DNA from: JAZDGX01 sp964482205
GTDB lineage: Bacteria > Eisenbacteria > RBG-16-71-46 > CAIMUX01 > WJJG01
Assembly (NCBI GenBank): GCA_964482205.1
Contig: CAYZWI010000005.1
Span: 124,001 to 188,000 of the forward strand
Direction: 5' to 3'
DNA: 64,000 nucleotides
Below, piece after piece: positions 16,220 through 24,500 of the stretch. The position numbers and the translations under genes were made by a program. The notes beneath the pieces are model-generated. The model had not been told where the DNA came from and ran no database searches. It was given only the letters and a program-made list of their open reading frames with translations. Within the stretch, counting starts at the first letter, position 1. Each line of letters begins with the position of its first letter.

Positions 16220-17749
16220 ATGAAGGCAAGCGCCCACCATCGGAACCGTCGTGCTGCCGCTGGCAACAGCGGGGACTCGCTCCGGGATCGGCTTGAAGGC
16301 GAGCGGCCCGGCGCGGGCGGGCGACCAGCAGGGCGGTCCAAGGCCGGGCCGCTGGCGATCATTCTCCTCGTCGACGGCGCGCGTCCCGATGTCCTCGAAG
16401 AGCTGCTGGCGGCCGGCGAGCTGCCGCACATCCAGGAAGAGATCGCGGGCCCGGGCAGCGTGCGGCGCGCGACCTCGTGCCTGCCTTCCACCACCGGTCC
16501 GGCGCACCTTCCCTTTCTCACCGGCTGCTATCCCGGCACCTTGAACATTCCCGGGATTCGCTGGCTCGACAAGCAGGTGTACGGGCGCGGCGGCGCCTGG
16601 GACCGGCAGAGTTTTCGCAGCTACAACGGCGTCGAAGCGCTGTACATGAATCGCGATCTGCCGCGCGAGCGAAAGACGATCTTCGAGCTGGCCGAGCGTC
16701 CCTTCGCGATCTACTCGCTGCTGACGCGCGGATTGTCTCGCGGGCGGGACCTCACGCGCTTCGTGAAGCCGTGGTTGTATCTCCGCGCGCATCTCACCGA
16801 CCGCTGGCATCCGATCGACCGCGTGGCCGAAGCGAAGATGCTCGCCTGCCTCGACGACGATCCCGATTTTCTCTTCGCCGTCTTTCCGGCGGTCGATTCC
16901 TTTTCGCATCTGCGCCATCCGCGCGACCCCGAAACGATCGCCGCCTATCATGGGGTCGATCGCGCGGTGGGGAAGCTCGTCGCCGACCTCAAGCGGCGCG
17001 GCCGCTGGGACGAGACGCTGCTCGTGATCACCTCCGATCATGGATTGACGCCCACGACCACGCATCTCGATCTCGCGCGCTTCCTGGATGGGCGCGGATT
17101 GCGGACGCTGTCGTATCCGGTGGTGTGGAAGCGCAAGCCGGCGACCGCCGTGATGATCTCGGGAAACGCGGTGGGCAAGGTCTACTTCCTGGGCAACGGC
17201 GGCGCTTGCCTCGAGGGAGACGCCGTGCCGCGCGCGCTCGGCGATGTCTGGCCGGAGTTGATGGCCCGCGAGGAAGTGGACTTCACTGCGTGGCGCGAGG
17301 GGCCGGAACGCATTCGCATCGCTTCGCCGCGCGGGAACGCGCTGGTCGTGCGCGAAGCGCGGGGACTCTGCTACCGGCCCGAGACGGGCGATCCCTTTCA
17401 CATGGGCGGCGACCTCGGCCCCTTCGAAGATGCGCAAAGCCTGGCGGCCACGCATGAGTCCGACTACCCGGATGCGCTCGTTCAGCTCTTCCAGTTCTTC
17501 GGCAGCCCGCGCAGCGGAGATCTGGTCGTGGTTTCGCGCAACGGAAGCGATTTGCGCAAGGCATTCGAGTGGCCCGAGCATCACAGCTCGCACGGATCGC
17601 TGCATCGCGAGCACATGAGCGTGCCTCTGATCGCCAACCGGCGCGGCTGGGACCCGCGTCCCGCGCGCACGGTCGACCTTTTCCCCAGCGTGCTTCGCTG
17701 GCTGGGCAAGCCGCAACTCGAGAACATCGATGGCCGAGCGCTCTTCTGA
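16220..17749 (+). CDS. type I phosphodiesterase / alkaline phosphatase-superfamily enzyme
   Basis: About 509 residues of the alkaline phosphatase superfamily, closest to the type I phosphodiesterase/nucleotide pyrophosphatase group. The first metal site is in AIILLVDGARPDVLEEL, the nucleophile region is LPSTTGPAHLPFLTGCYPG (Thr in place of Ser), and the second metal site is ITSDHGLTPTTTH with a further His in HHSSHGSLHREH. No signal peptide, so a cytoplasmic location is likely unless the start is wrong. Start at ATG 16220 after CAGGACGAG; a GTG at 16184 is possible. It overlaps the next gene, a flippase-like membrane protein, by 20 bp, implying a joint role, perhaps in lipid or cell-surface metabolism. 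Confidence 0.8.
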   Translation: MKASAHHRNRRAAAGNSGDSLRDRLEGERPGAGGRPAGRSKAGPLAIILLVDGARPDVLEELLAAGELPHIQEEIAGPGSVRRATSCLPSTTGPAHLPFLTGCYPGTLNIPGIRWLDKQVYGRGGAWDRQSFRSYNGVEALYMNRDLPRERKTIFELAERPFAIYSLLTRGLSRGRDLTRFVKPWLYLRAHLTDRWHPIDRVAEAKMLACLDDDPDFLFAVFPAVDSFSHLRHPRDPETIAAYHGVDRAVGKLVADLKRRGRWDETLLVITSDHGLTPTTTHLDLARFLDGRGLRTLSYPVVWKRKPATAVMISGNAVGKVYFLGNGGACLEGDAVPRALGDVWPELMAREEVDFTAWREGPERIRIASPRGNALVVREARGLCYRPETGDPFHMGGDLGPFEDAQSLAATHESDYPDALVQLFQFFGSPRSGDLVVVSRNGSDLRKAFEWPEHHSSHGSLHREHMSVPLIANRRGWDPRPARTVDLFPSVLRWLGKPQLENIDGRALF

Positions 17750-18890
17750 TCCGCGCGCGGACACGCCCGCCGAAGCGCGCAGCATGGAACAGGTCAAGGC
17801 GCGTGCCGAAGCGCCGGGCGACAGCGAGGAAGCTCCTTCGTCCGCGATGCGGCTGCCTTCTCGCCGTGCCTTGGCCTGGGGCATCCAGGGGTTCATCGCG
17901 ATCTCGATTGCGGCCATCGTGGTCAGCAGCCTCTGGAAGCGGCCGCCCGATCTGGGGACCCTGATCGGGAATTGCGATTGGCGTTTCGCGCTGCTCCTCG
18001 TGCCGCTGGTCGCGGCCGACTACTACCTGGGCGGACTTCGCTATCGCGTGCTGTTCGACGGCCGCGTGCTCTCGCGCGTGTCGTTGTGGGCGTGCATCAA
18101 GGCCAACTGGGCGAACATCTTCCTGGGTGCGGCGACGCCGTTTCAAACCGGCGGCGGCCCGGCCCAGATCTATCTCCTCTGGCGGGCGGGCGCGCATTTC
18201 TCCGAAGCCTTGCTCGCCTCGCTGGTCACCTTCGCCGGCACGCTCGTCTTCTTTATCGCGTCCAGCGTGGTCGCGCTGCTCGTCATTCCGCACGAGCTCT
18301 TCGATCCGACGACGATGGGATTGATCCGCACGGCCTTCATCGTGGTGGGCGCGATCGCGGCCGGCACGCTGCTCGTGATGATCTTCCCGCGCCCGAGTTT
18401 GACGGTGTTGCGCTGGATCTACGACGCGTTGTTGATCCATCTGCCCTGGTTCCGTCGCTCGCGGGAGAGGATCTTGGGCGGCTTCTCGGCGGGAGTGGAT
18501 CGCTTCAGCGGCGGGGTTGCGCGCACATGGAAAGCAGGCAAGGGAGCGCTGCTCCTCATGATTGCGTTCACGCTGCTCCTCTTCTCGAACAAGTTCACGA
18601 TCGGGTACGCGGTATTGTGCGCGCTCGGCGCGGAGGTGCCCTACGGAACATTCCTTGGATTGAGTTGCGTGCAGCTCTTCCTGATCTACTTCGCCCCCAC
18701 GCCGGGCGCTTCGGGCGTGGCCGAGCTGTCGTCCGTGTGGTTGATGGCGCGCGTCATCCCGGCCGAGCTGCTCGTCGTCTACACGATCCTGTGGCGCTTC
18801 CTCACCACCGTGCTCGGCGCAATCATCGGAGGCTTCGTGCTGCTGGGCGAAGTGCGCCACGAAGGCACGCGACCCGGGGACGGAGAGTGA
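17730..18890 (+). CDS. flippase-like integral membrane protein (UPF0104, LPG synthase TM family)
   Basis: A 386-residue protein with about eight membrane segments from residue 50 onward. The block ANIFLGAATPFQTGGGPAQI is the conserved signature of the family that includes the membrane part of MprF/AglD. It lacks the soluble aminoacyl-transferase domain of MprF. Members move or bind lipids; the substrate here is unknown. The ATG at 17730 overlaps the upstream phosphodiesterase gene by 20 bp; a second ATG at 17784 would also give a complete membrane domain. The overlap suggests translational coupling. Confidence 0.82.
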   Translation: MAERSSDPRADTPAEARSMEQVKARAEAPGDSEEAPSSAMRLPSRRALAWGIQGFIAISIAAIVVSSLWKRPPDLGTLIGNCDWRFALLLVPLVAADYYLGGLRYRVLFDGRVLSRVSLWACIKANWANIFLGAATPFQTGGGPAQIYLLWRAGAHFSEALLASLVTFAGTLVFFIASSVVALLVIPHELFDPTTMGLIRTAFIVVGAIAAGTLLVMIFPRPSLTVLRWIYDALLIHLPWFRRSRERILGGFSAGVDRFSGGVARTWKAGKGALLLMIAFTLLLFSNKFTIGYAVLCALGAEVPYGTFLGLSCVQLFLIYFAPTPGASGVAELSSVWLMARVIPAELLVVYTILWRFLTTVLGAIIGGFVLLGEVRHEGTRPGDGE

Positions 18891-19151
18891 GCCGGCGCTG
18901 CCGCGCGGGGGCGGGGCCCATCCCGGCCGTCATTCTTGCAGCCCGGTAACCTTAAGTGAGTCAGTATCTTCCAAGGTTCCGGTTGCTGCCGTCCAGTTCC
19001 CGTGATACGCAGTCGCAATCCTGCTTGTGAGGATCGATTTCGGGCACGAAACGAGGGGCGTGGGAGGGGGTGGCCGGCTACCCGCCTCTCAAGCACAGAG
19101 AGTTCACGGTGCCAAGAGGCCGTGAAGGGCATTCGTACACGGAGGTGTGGA

Positions 19152-19805
19152 ATGAAGAGAGTCGTAGCCGCTGCCGTTCTTGCGTTTCTGTTCGCTTTGC
19201 CGGTCATGGCCCAGACCAACCCGATCGTGCTCGGGTTCAAGGGCGGGGTCAATCTTGCCAATCTGTCGTATGATCCCGAGACCGATCCCAACCCGGACAT
19301 GTATCTGGGTCTCGCAGTCGGCGGATTGCTGGGATTCGAGATTTCTCCGGGCATGACGCTCGACACCGATTTCCTCTACATCCAGAAGGGCGCGAAGTGG
19401 GAAGGCGAGTCCGACGGCGATGAGTACAAGGTCACCGACAAGTACAGCTATGTCGTCATCAATCCCATGCTGCGCTTCGCCGTCCAGAATCAAGGCCTGC
19501 GTCCGTACTTCATGGCCGGCCCGGAGATCGGCTTTCTCGTCGATGCGACCGCGAAAAGCGAGATCAATGGAGAGGACCAGGACGACGAGGATCTGAAGGA
19601 CTTCACGAAGAGCACGGACTTCGGGATCAATTTCGGCGCCGGCCTCGAGTTCCCTTCGGGCAACAGCGCCTTCTTCGTCGAAGGCCGCTATGCGATGGGC
19701 CTGACGGACATCCTGGATGATGAGGACGAGGACAACAAGCAAGAGGATTCAAAACCGGAAGCCAAGCATCGCGGCATCTACCTGATGGGCGGCGTGCGCT
19801 TCTAG
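19152..19805 (+). CDS. outer-membrane beta-barrel protein (OMP_b-brl family)
   Basis: A 217-residue small barrel: signal peptide MKRVVAAAVLAFLFALPVMA, then GFKGGVNLANLSYD, a hallmark start of porin-family barrels with PF13568-like architecture, followed by alternating strands and acidic loops (EDQDDEDLKD, DDEDEDNKQED). It ends GIYLMGGVRF with the terminal Phe expected for BAM-dependent barrels. ATG at 19152 preceded by GGAGGTG. Function unknown; such proteins are usually small pores or structural barrels. A strong hairpin follows 85 bp after the stop. Confidence 0.85.
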   Translation: MKRVVAAAVLAFLFALPVMAQTNPIVLGFKGGVNLANLSYDPETDPNPDMYLGLAVGGLLGFEISPGMTLDTDFLYIQKGAKWEGESDGDEYKVTDKYSYVVINPMLRFAVQNQGLRPYFMAGPEIGFLVDATAKSEINGEDQDDEDLKDFTKSTDFGINFGAGLEFPSGNSAFFVEGRYAMGLTDILDDEDEDNKQEDSKPEAKHRGIYLMGGVRF

Positions 19806-19889
19806 TCCCGTTCGTCCTTCGCGGGTCGCCCGCTTCCAGGGCGAAACGCGGAGGCCCTGCGGCAATCGCTGCGAAAGAATGCGCATGAT

Positions 19890-19926
19890 GCGGGCCGGCC
19901 TTGCATGAGGCCGGCCCGCGTTCTCC
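19890..19926 (+). terminator. strong hairpin after the OMP gene
   Basis: GCGGGCCGGCCT (19890-19901) and AGGCCGGCCCGC (19908-19919) form a perfect 12-bp stem with a TGCATG loop, followed by a pyrimidine-rich GTTCTCC. Confidence 0.6.
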
Positions 19927-19956
19927 TCGGTAACGCCTGTCCCGCTGCTGCCCGTG

Positions 19957-19996
19957 TCATACTGTCTCTTCGATGCCCATGTGATACTGTCTCTTC
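19957..19996 (+). promoter_or_regulatory. 13-bp direct repeat abutting prmC, possible tandem extended -10 sites
   Basis: ATACTGTCTCTTC occurs at 19959-19971 and 19984-19996, the second copy ending at the base before the prmC ATG. Each copy is preceded by TGT plus one base, giving TGTCATACT and TGTGATACT, which resemble extended -10 elements. If the second is a promoter, transcription would start at or within a base or two of the ATG. No ribosome binding site is visible before prmC. Confidence 0.4.
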
Positions 19997-21022
19997 ATGG
20001 ATTCTCCTCCATCACGAAAGAAGCGGCTCGCACCGCTCGAGCGCGCGATCGAGGAAGCGGCTCGTTCGCTGATCGAAATCCGCGCGGGCAATCCCCGCTT
20101 CGAAGCGGAACTCCTGCTCGCGCACGCCCTCGCCCGTCCGCGCGCGTTTCTCTTCACCCATCCCGAATACCGTCCCGACGAAAAGGAAGAGGCGGCCTTC
20201 GCGCACCTGCTCGGCCGCCGTCTCTCGGGCGAACCGCTGCAATATGTGCTCGGCACCGCCGCCTTCCGTCATCTCACCTTGCGCGTCGGGCCGGGAGTGC
20301 TCATTCCGCGGTCGGAGACCGAAGTGCTGGTGGGCATCGCGTGGCAGGCCTTGCGGGCCCGGCTGCGCTTGGATCAAGCCGCAAGGGACCGTGGCGCTTC
20401 CGATTCGCACGGCGGGCAGGCATCGACGTCCGGCGCACGCGAGCGCGAAATGCCATCGCGCGAGGAGCGTCCCTGGGTGATCGATGTCGGCGTCGGTTCG
20501 GGCGCGATTCTGCTCGCGCTGCTCGATGAAGAGCGGCGCTCGCACGGGAGCGAGGAGGTGCGCGCGCCCCGCTTTCGCGCGCTCGGCATCGATCCCTCTC
20601 TGGTTGCCATGCGCTACACGCGCGAGAACGCGCTAGCGAATGGGCTCCCCGCGCCGCACCTCGTGCGCGCCGGGGTGCTCGCGCCCATCTCCGCTTCCGA
20701 TCCGCCTGCACCGGTGATCGGCATCGTCAGCAATCCTCCCTACATCTCGACCGCGGAGATGGCCGAGTTGCCGGTCGAGATTCGGGAACACGAACCGGCC
20801 GTGGCGCTGCATGGCGGAGACGATGGGCTGAGCGTGATTCGAGAGCTGCTCGATCAATCGCTCGCGTTCCTGGGCCGCGGGGCCTTCCTCTGTTTCGAGA
20901 TGGGCGCCGGGCAGGAAGGGGCCGTGCGCGCGGAGCTCGAGCGCCGCGGCCTGCTCGGTCGCGCGACGATTCATCCCGATCTCGCCGGACGGCCGAGAGT
21001 GGTGTTCGTGAATCCTGCGTGA
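19997..21022 (+). CDS. prmC: release factor glutamine methyltransferase PrmC
   Basis: A 341-residue PrmC (HemK): N5-methylates the Gln of the GGQ motif in release factors RF1/RF2. The N-terminal helical domain ends PLQYVLGTAAFRHLTLRV; then IPRSETEVLV, SAM motif I VIDVGVGSGAILLAL, and the catalytic NPPY (VSNPPYIS), which positions the glutamine amide. A loop of about 30 residues between ALRARLRL and EERPWVIDV is longer than usual. The ATG at 19997 has no ribosome binding site but a direct repeat ends just before it. Its likely substrate, RF1, is encoded about 4 kb upstream. Confidence 0.93.
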   Translation: MDSPPSRKKRLAPLERAIEEAARSLIEIRAGNPRFEAELLLAHALARPRAFLFTHPEYRPDEKEEAAFAHLLGRRLSGEPLQYVLGTAAFRHLTLRVGPGVLIPRSETEVLVGIAWQALRARLRLDQAARDRGASDSHGGQASTSGAREREMPSREERPWVIDVGVGSGAILLALLDEERRSHGSEEVRAPRFRALGIDPSLVAMRYTRENALANGLPAPHLVRAGVLAPISASDPPAPVIGIVSNPPYISTAEMAELPVEIREHEPAVALHGGDDGLSVIRELLDQSLAFLGRGAFLCFEMGAGQEGAVRAELERRGLLGRATIHPDLAGRPRVVFVNPA

Positions 21023-21133
21023 CGACCGGGTTTCACGCGACCTCCCCGCTTCAACGGTTCTCGGAATTGTGCTACCGTCCCATCTGGCAAAGACGGGAAT
21101 GGCAAGCATGCGGCGCGAGGGAGTGTCACCGGC

Positions 21134-22402
21134 ATGGATGCGATTGCGATTGAAGGCGGCCGTCCGCTGAACGGCGAGATCGAAATCGGAGGGGCGAAGA
21201 ACGCCGTCCTTCCGATGATGGCGGCGAGCCTGCTCGTTCCGGGAATGCTGCGCATTCACAATGTCCCGCGCCTGCGCGATGTCACCACCTTCCTCGATCT
21301 CCTGCACGAGTTGGGCGTGCAAGGCGGCTACGAGAACCACTCGCTCTTTCTCGACGCCACGCATGTGACTTCGCAGGAAGCGCCCTATGACCATGTGAAG
21401 AAGATGCGCGCCTCCATCTATGTGCTCGGGCCTTTGCTCGCGCGCTTCGGGCGCGCGCGTGTGTCGCTCCCGGGCGGCTGCGCGTGGGGCCCGCGGCCGG
21501 TGAACCTGCATCTGGACGCGATGCGCGCGCTGGGCGCGCAGCTCGAGCTGGAGCACGGCTACATCGTCGCCAGCGCCGAGAAGCTGCGCGGGGCGCGGAT
21601 CGCCTTCGACATCTCGAGCGTGGGCGCGACCGGCAACGCGATGCTGGCGGCCGCGCTGGCCGAAGGGACGACCGTGATCGAGAACGCGGCGGCCGAGCCC
21701 GAGATCGAGGCGCTCGCGCAGTTCCTCAATGCGCACGGCGCGCGCGTGAGCGGGGGTGGGACGAAGACGGTCACGGTGGAAGGCGTCGAAACGCTGCGCC
21801 CCGGGGGGGATTTCGAGAACATCCCCGATCGCATCGAGGCGGGCACCTTCCTGGCAGCGGGCGCGATCACTTGCGGCGATGTGACCCTGCGCCGCGCGAG
21901 ACCCGAGCATCTCACGATGGTGCTCGCGCGCTTCGAGCGCATGGGCTGCGCGCTGGACGTGAACGCCGACACCATTCGCATCCGGCCCGGCAACGATGGT
22001 TTGCAGGCGGTCGACATCGTGACCGAGGCGTATCCGGGATTTCCGACCGACATGCAGGCGCAGTTCATGGCGCTGCTCTGTCTAGCGCGCGGCGCGGGCG
22101 TGATCACGGAGACGATCTATCCCGATCGCTTCACGCATGTGCCCGAGCTGCGCCGTTTGGGAGCGCAGATCACCCTTTCGGGCAATGTGGCCACGGTCAC
22201 CGGGGTGGATGGCCTGCAAGGCGCGAAGGTCATGTCGACCGACATCCGCGCGAGTTCCGCGCTCATCCTCGGCGGCCTCGCGGCGAAAGGCCGCACGCGG
22301 GTGTCGCGCATCTATCACATCGACCGCGGCTACGAGCGCATCGAGGAAAAGCTCGCGCGCCTGGGCGCGCGCGTGCGCCGCGTGAAGGACGAGACGGCAT
22401 GA
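21134..22402 (+). CDS. murA: UDP-N-acetylglucosamine 1-carboxyvinyltransferase MurA
   Basis: A 422-residue MurA, which adds enolpyruvate to UDP-GlcNAc, the first committed step of peptidoglycan synthesis. The PEP-site lysine is in GGAKNAVLPMMAA, and the catalytic Cys116 lies in LPGGCAWGPRPVNLHL. Since Cys (not Asp) is present, the enzyme should be sensitive to fosfomycin, by family knowledge. The Asp/Arg block near the end (YPDRFTHVPELRRLGA and RASSALILGGLAA) is intact. ATG at 21134. The selB gene follows after 25 bp, probably co-transcribed. Confidence 0.96.
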   Translation: MDAIAIEGGRPLNGEIEIGGAKNAVLPMMAASLLVPGMLRIHNVPRLRDVTTFLDLLHELGVQGGYENHSLFLDATHVTSQEAPYDHVKKMRASIYVLGPLLARFGRARVSLPGGCAWGPRPVNLHLDAMRALGAQLELEHGYIVASAEKLRGARIAFDISSVGATGNAMLAAALAEGTTVIENAAAEPEIEALAQFLNAHGARVSGGGTKTVTVEGVETLRPGGDFENIPDRIEAGTFLAAGAITCGDVTLRRARPEHLTMVLARFERMGCALDVNADTIRIRPGNDGLQAVDIVTEAYPGFPTDMQAQFMALLCLARGAGVITETIYPDRFTHVPELRRLGAQITLSGNVATVTGVDGLQGAKVMSTDIRASSALILGGLAAKGRTRVSRIYHIDRGYERIEEKLARLGARVRRVKDETA

Positions 22403-22427
22403 TGCTGCCTCGACGGAAAGGGCCGTG

Positions 22428-24488
22428 ATGCCGCCGACCGCCGGCCCCACGGACCCGGCCCTTCGACATCGCCCGCTCATCATAGGAACGGCGGGCCACA
22501 TCGATCACGGCAAGACCGCGCTCATCAAGCTGCTCACCGGCGTCGACACCGACCGGTTGAAGGAAGAGCAGGAGCGCGGGATCACGATCGAGCTCGGCTT
22601 TGCCTCGCTGCGTTTGCCGTCGGGAGAGATGCTGGGCATCGTCGATGTTCCCGGCCACGAGCGCTTCGTGCGCAACATGCTCGCGGGTGCGGGCGGAATC
22701 GATCTCATCCTCTTCGTCATCGCGGCCGACGAAGGCGTGATGCCCCAGACGCGCGAGCACATGGACATCATCGATCTCCTCGGCGTCGAACACGGAGTCG
22801 TGGCGTTGACGAAGATCGATCTCGTCGAGCCCGATTTCCTCGAGCTGGTCGAGGAGACGGTGCGCGAATACCTGCAGGAGAGCTGCCTCAAGAACGCGCC
22901 GATCGTGCCGGTGTCGTCCACGAAGGGGACCGGGCGCGAGGCCTTGCTCGCCGCGATCGAGAAGGTCGCCGCGCAAGTGCGCGTGCGCGAGCGCGGCCAC
23001 TTGCCCCGCCTGCCGATCGACCGCGTCTTCACCATGGAAGGCTTCGGCACCGTGGTGACCGGAACCTTGTGGGCCGGCACGCTGCACGAAGGCGATTCGG
23101 TGCGCATCGTTCCCGGCGAGATCACGAGCCGCATCCGCTCGCTCGAGGTACACAATGCGCGCGTGCCCGAGGCGCGCGCGGGCCAGCGGACCGCGGTGCT
23201 GCTGCACGCGGTCGAGAAAAGCGCGATCGAGCGCGGCAACTGGCTGCTCGCGGGGGACGAGGGCGAGGTCTCGCCGCTGGTGGATGTGCGCCTGCGTGCG
23301 CTGCGCAGCGCGGCGAAGCCGATCGAGAACGGGCAGCGCATCCGCTTTCACTTGGGCGCCGCGGAGACGCTCGGCCGGCTCTTCCTGCTGGAGAAAGAAG
23401 TGCTGCGCCCGGCTGAAGAAGGGCTCGCGCAAATCCGTCTCGAAGCTCCCGTGCTGGCCGAGCGGGGCGATCGCTTCGTCATTCGCCGCTACTCGCCGAT
23501 GCTCACGATCGCGGGCGGAAGCGTGGTGACGGCGGGCGTGGGCCGGCGCAGGCGTCATCGCCGGGAAGACATCGATGCGCTCGTGCAAGCCGAGCGCGGC
23601 ACGCCGCTGGAACGGATCGCCGCGGTGCTCGAGCGACACGGTGCGGCGGGCGCGGAGCGCGAAACGCTGGCGCGCGAGAGCGGCTGCACGCTGCCTGAAA
23701 CCGAGTCGGCCATTCAGGCGCTCGTCGAGCAAGGCCAGGCGCGCGCCGTGGGGCGCAAAGCGTTCGTCTCCACGACCGCGCTTGCCGAAGCGGGAGCGAA
23801 GCTGGCCGACATTCTGCGCGCATATCAGCGCCAGGCGCCGCTATCGTGGGGCTTGATGAAGAGCGAGCTCAAGAAGCGCGAGGAAGGCGCGATTCATCCC
23901 GATGCGGTCGAGGCGTGGGTGCAGCAGGAAGCGGAGGCCGGCCGCCTGTTCGTGCGCAACGACCGCCTGCGCGAGGGCACCGACAAGTTGAACCTGAGCC
24001 CCGCGCACGAGGCGCTGCATCGCGCGATTCTGGCGGAAATCGAGGAGGCGGGCTTCGCCGGGCGGCGGCAAGTGGAAGTGCTGGCGGCGATGGGCGGGCA
24101 GCCGGGCGCCGCGGGAGCCGCGCCGCGCGGCCATGCGCCCACGGGCGGGCGAGCAGGCGCGTCCCCGAGCGAGAGCAGACCCGCTTCGGGCGCCCGCAAG
24201 GCCGATGCGCGCGAGGTCGAGGCGCTCCTCACCTTGCTGGTGGATTCAGGCGAGATCGTGCGCGTGCCGCCCGAGTTCTATTTCACGCGCGCCCGACTGG
24301 AAGAGCTGGCCGAGAAAGTGCGGCGCTTCTTCGCCGATCGTGCGGAGATGAATGTCGGCGACTTGAAAGACCTGATCGGCGTCTCCCGCAAACAGGCCGT
24401 TCCGCTGCTCGAGTACCTCGATCTGGCGCGCGTGACGCTGCGGCGCGGCGATGTGCGGGTCAAGGGACCGAAGCTGAGTGGGGAATGA
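22428..24488 (+). CDS. selB: selenocysteine-specific elongation factor SelB
   Basis: A 686-residue SelB, the GTPase that delivers Sec-tRNA(Sec) to UGA codons marked by a SECIS hairpin. GTPase motifs: G1 GTAGHIDHGKTALIKLLTG, the switch region DRLKEEQERGITIELGFA, G3 VDVPGHERFV, G4 LTKIDL. The SelB-type barrels (PIDRVFTMEGFGTVVTGT) follow, then the C-terminal winged helices that bind the SECIS RNA, ending KDLIGVSRKQAVPLLEYLD. ATG at 22428 follows GGAAAGGG (an adjacent GTG at 22425 is possible). Its presence shows that this organism decodes UGA as selenocysteine; a target gene lies at 52472-53743. selA, selC and selD are not in the window. Confidence 0.96.
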   Translation: MPPTAGPTDPALRHRPLIIGTAGHIDHGKTALIKLLTGVDTDRLKEEQERGITIELGFASLRLPSGEMLGIVDVPGHERFVRNMLAGAGGIDLILFVIAADEGVMPQTREHMDIIDLLGVEHGVVALTKIDLVEPDFLELVEETVREYLQESCLKNAPIVPVSSTKGTGREALLAAIEKVAAQVRVRERGHLPRLPIDRVFTMEGFGTVVTGTLWAGTLHEGDSVRIVPGEITSRIRSLEVHNARVPEARAGQRTAVLLHAVEKSAIERGNWLLAGDEGEVSPLVDVRLRALRSAAKPIENGQRIRFHLGAAETLGRLFLLEKEVLRPAEEGLAQIRLEAPVLAERGDRFVIRRYSPMLTIAGGSVVTAGVGRRRRHRREDIDALVQAERGTPLERIAAVLERHGAAGAERETLARESGCTLPETESAIQALVEQGQARAVGRKAFVSTTALAEAGAKLADILRAYQRQAPLSWGLMKSELKKREEGAIHPDAVEAWVQQEAEAGRLFVRNDRLREGTDKLNLSPAHEALHRAILAEIEEAGFAGRRQVEVLAAMGGQPGAAGAAPRGHAPTGGRAGASPSESRPASGARKADAREVEALLTLLVDSGEIVRVPPEFYFTRARLEELAEKVRRFFADRAEMNVGDLKDLIGVSRKQAVPLLEYLDLARVTLRRGDVRVKGPKLSGE

Positions 24489-24500
24489 GCCTGACTGCCT

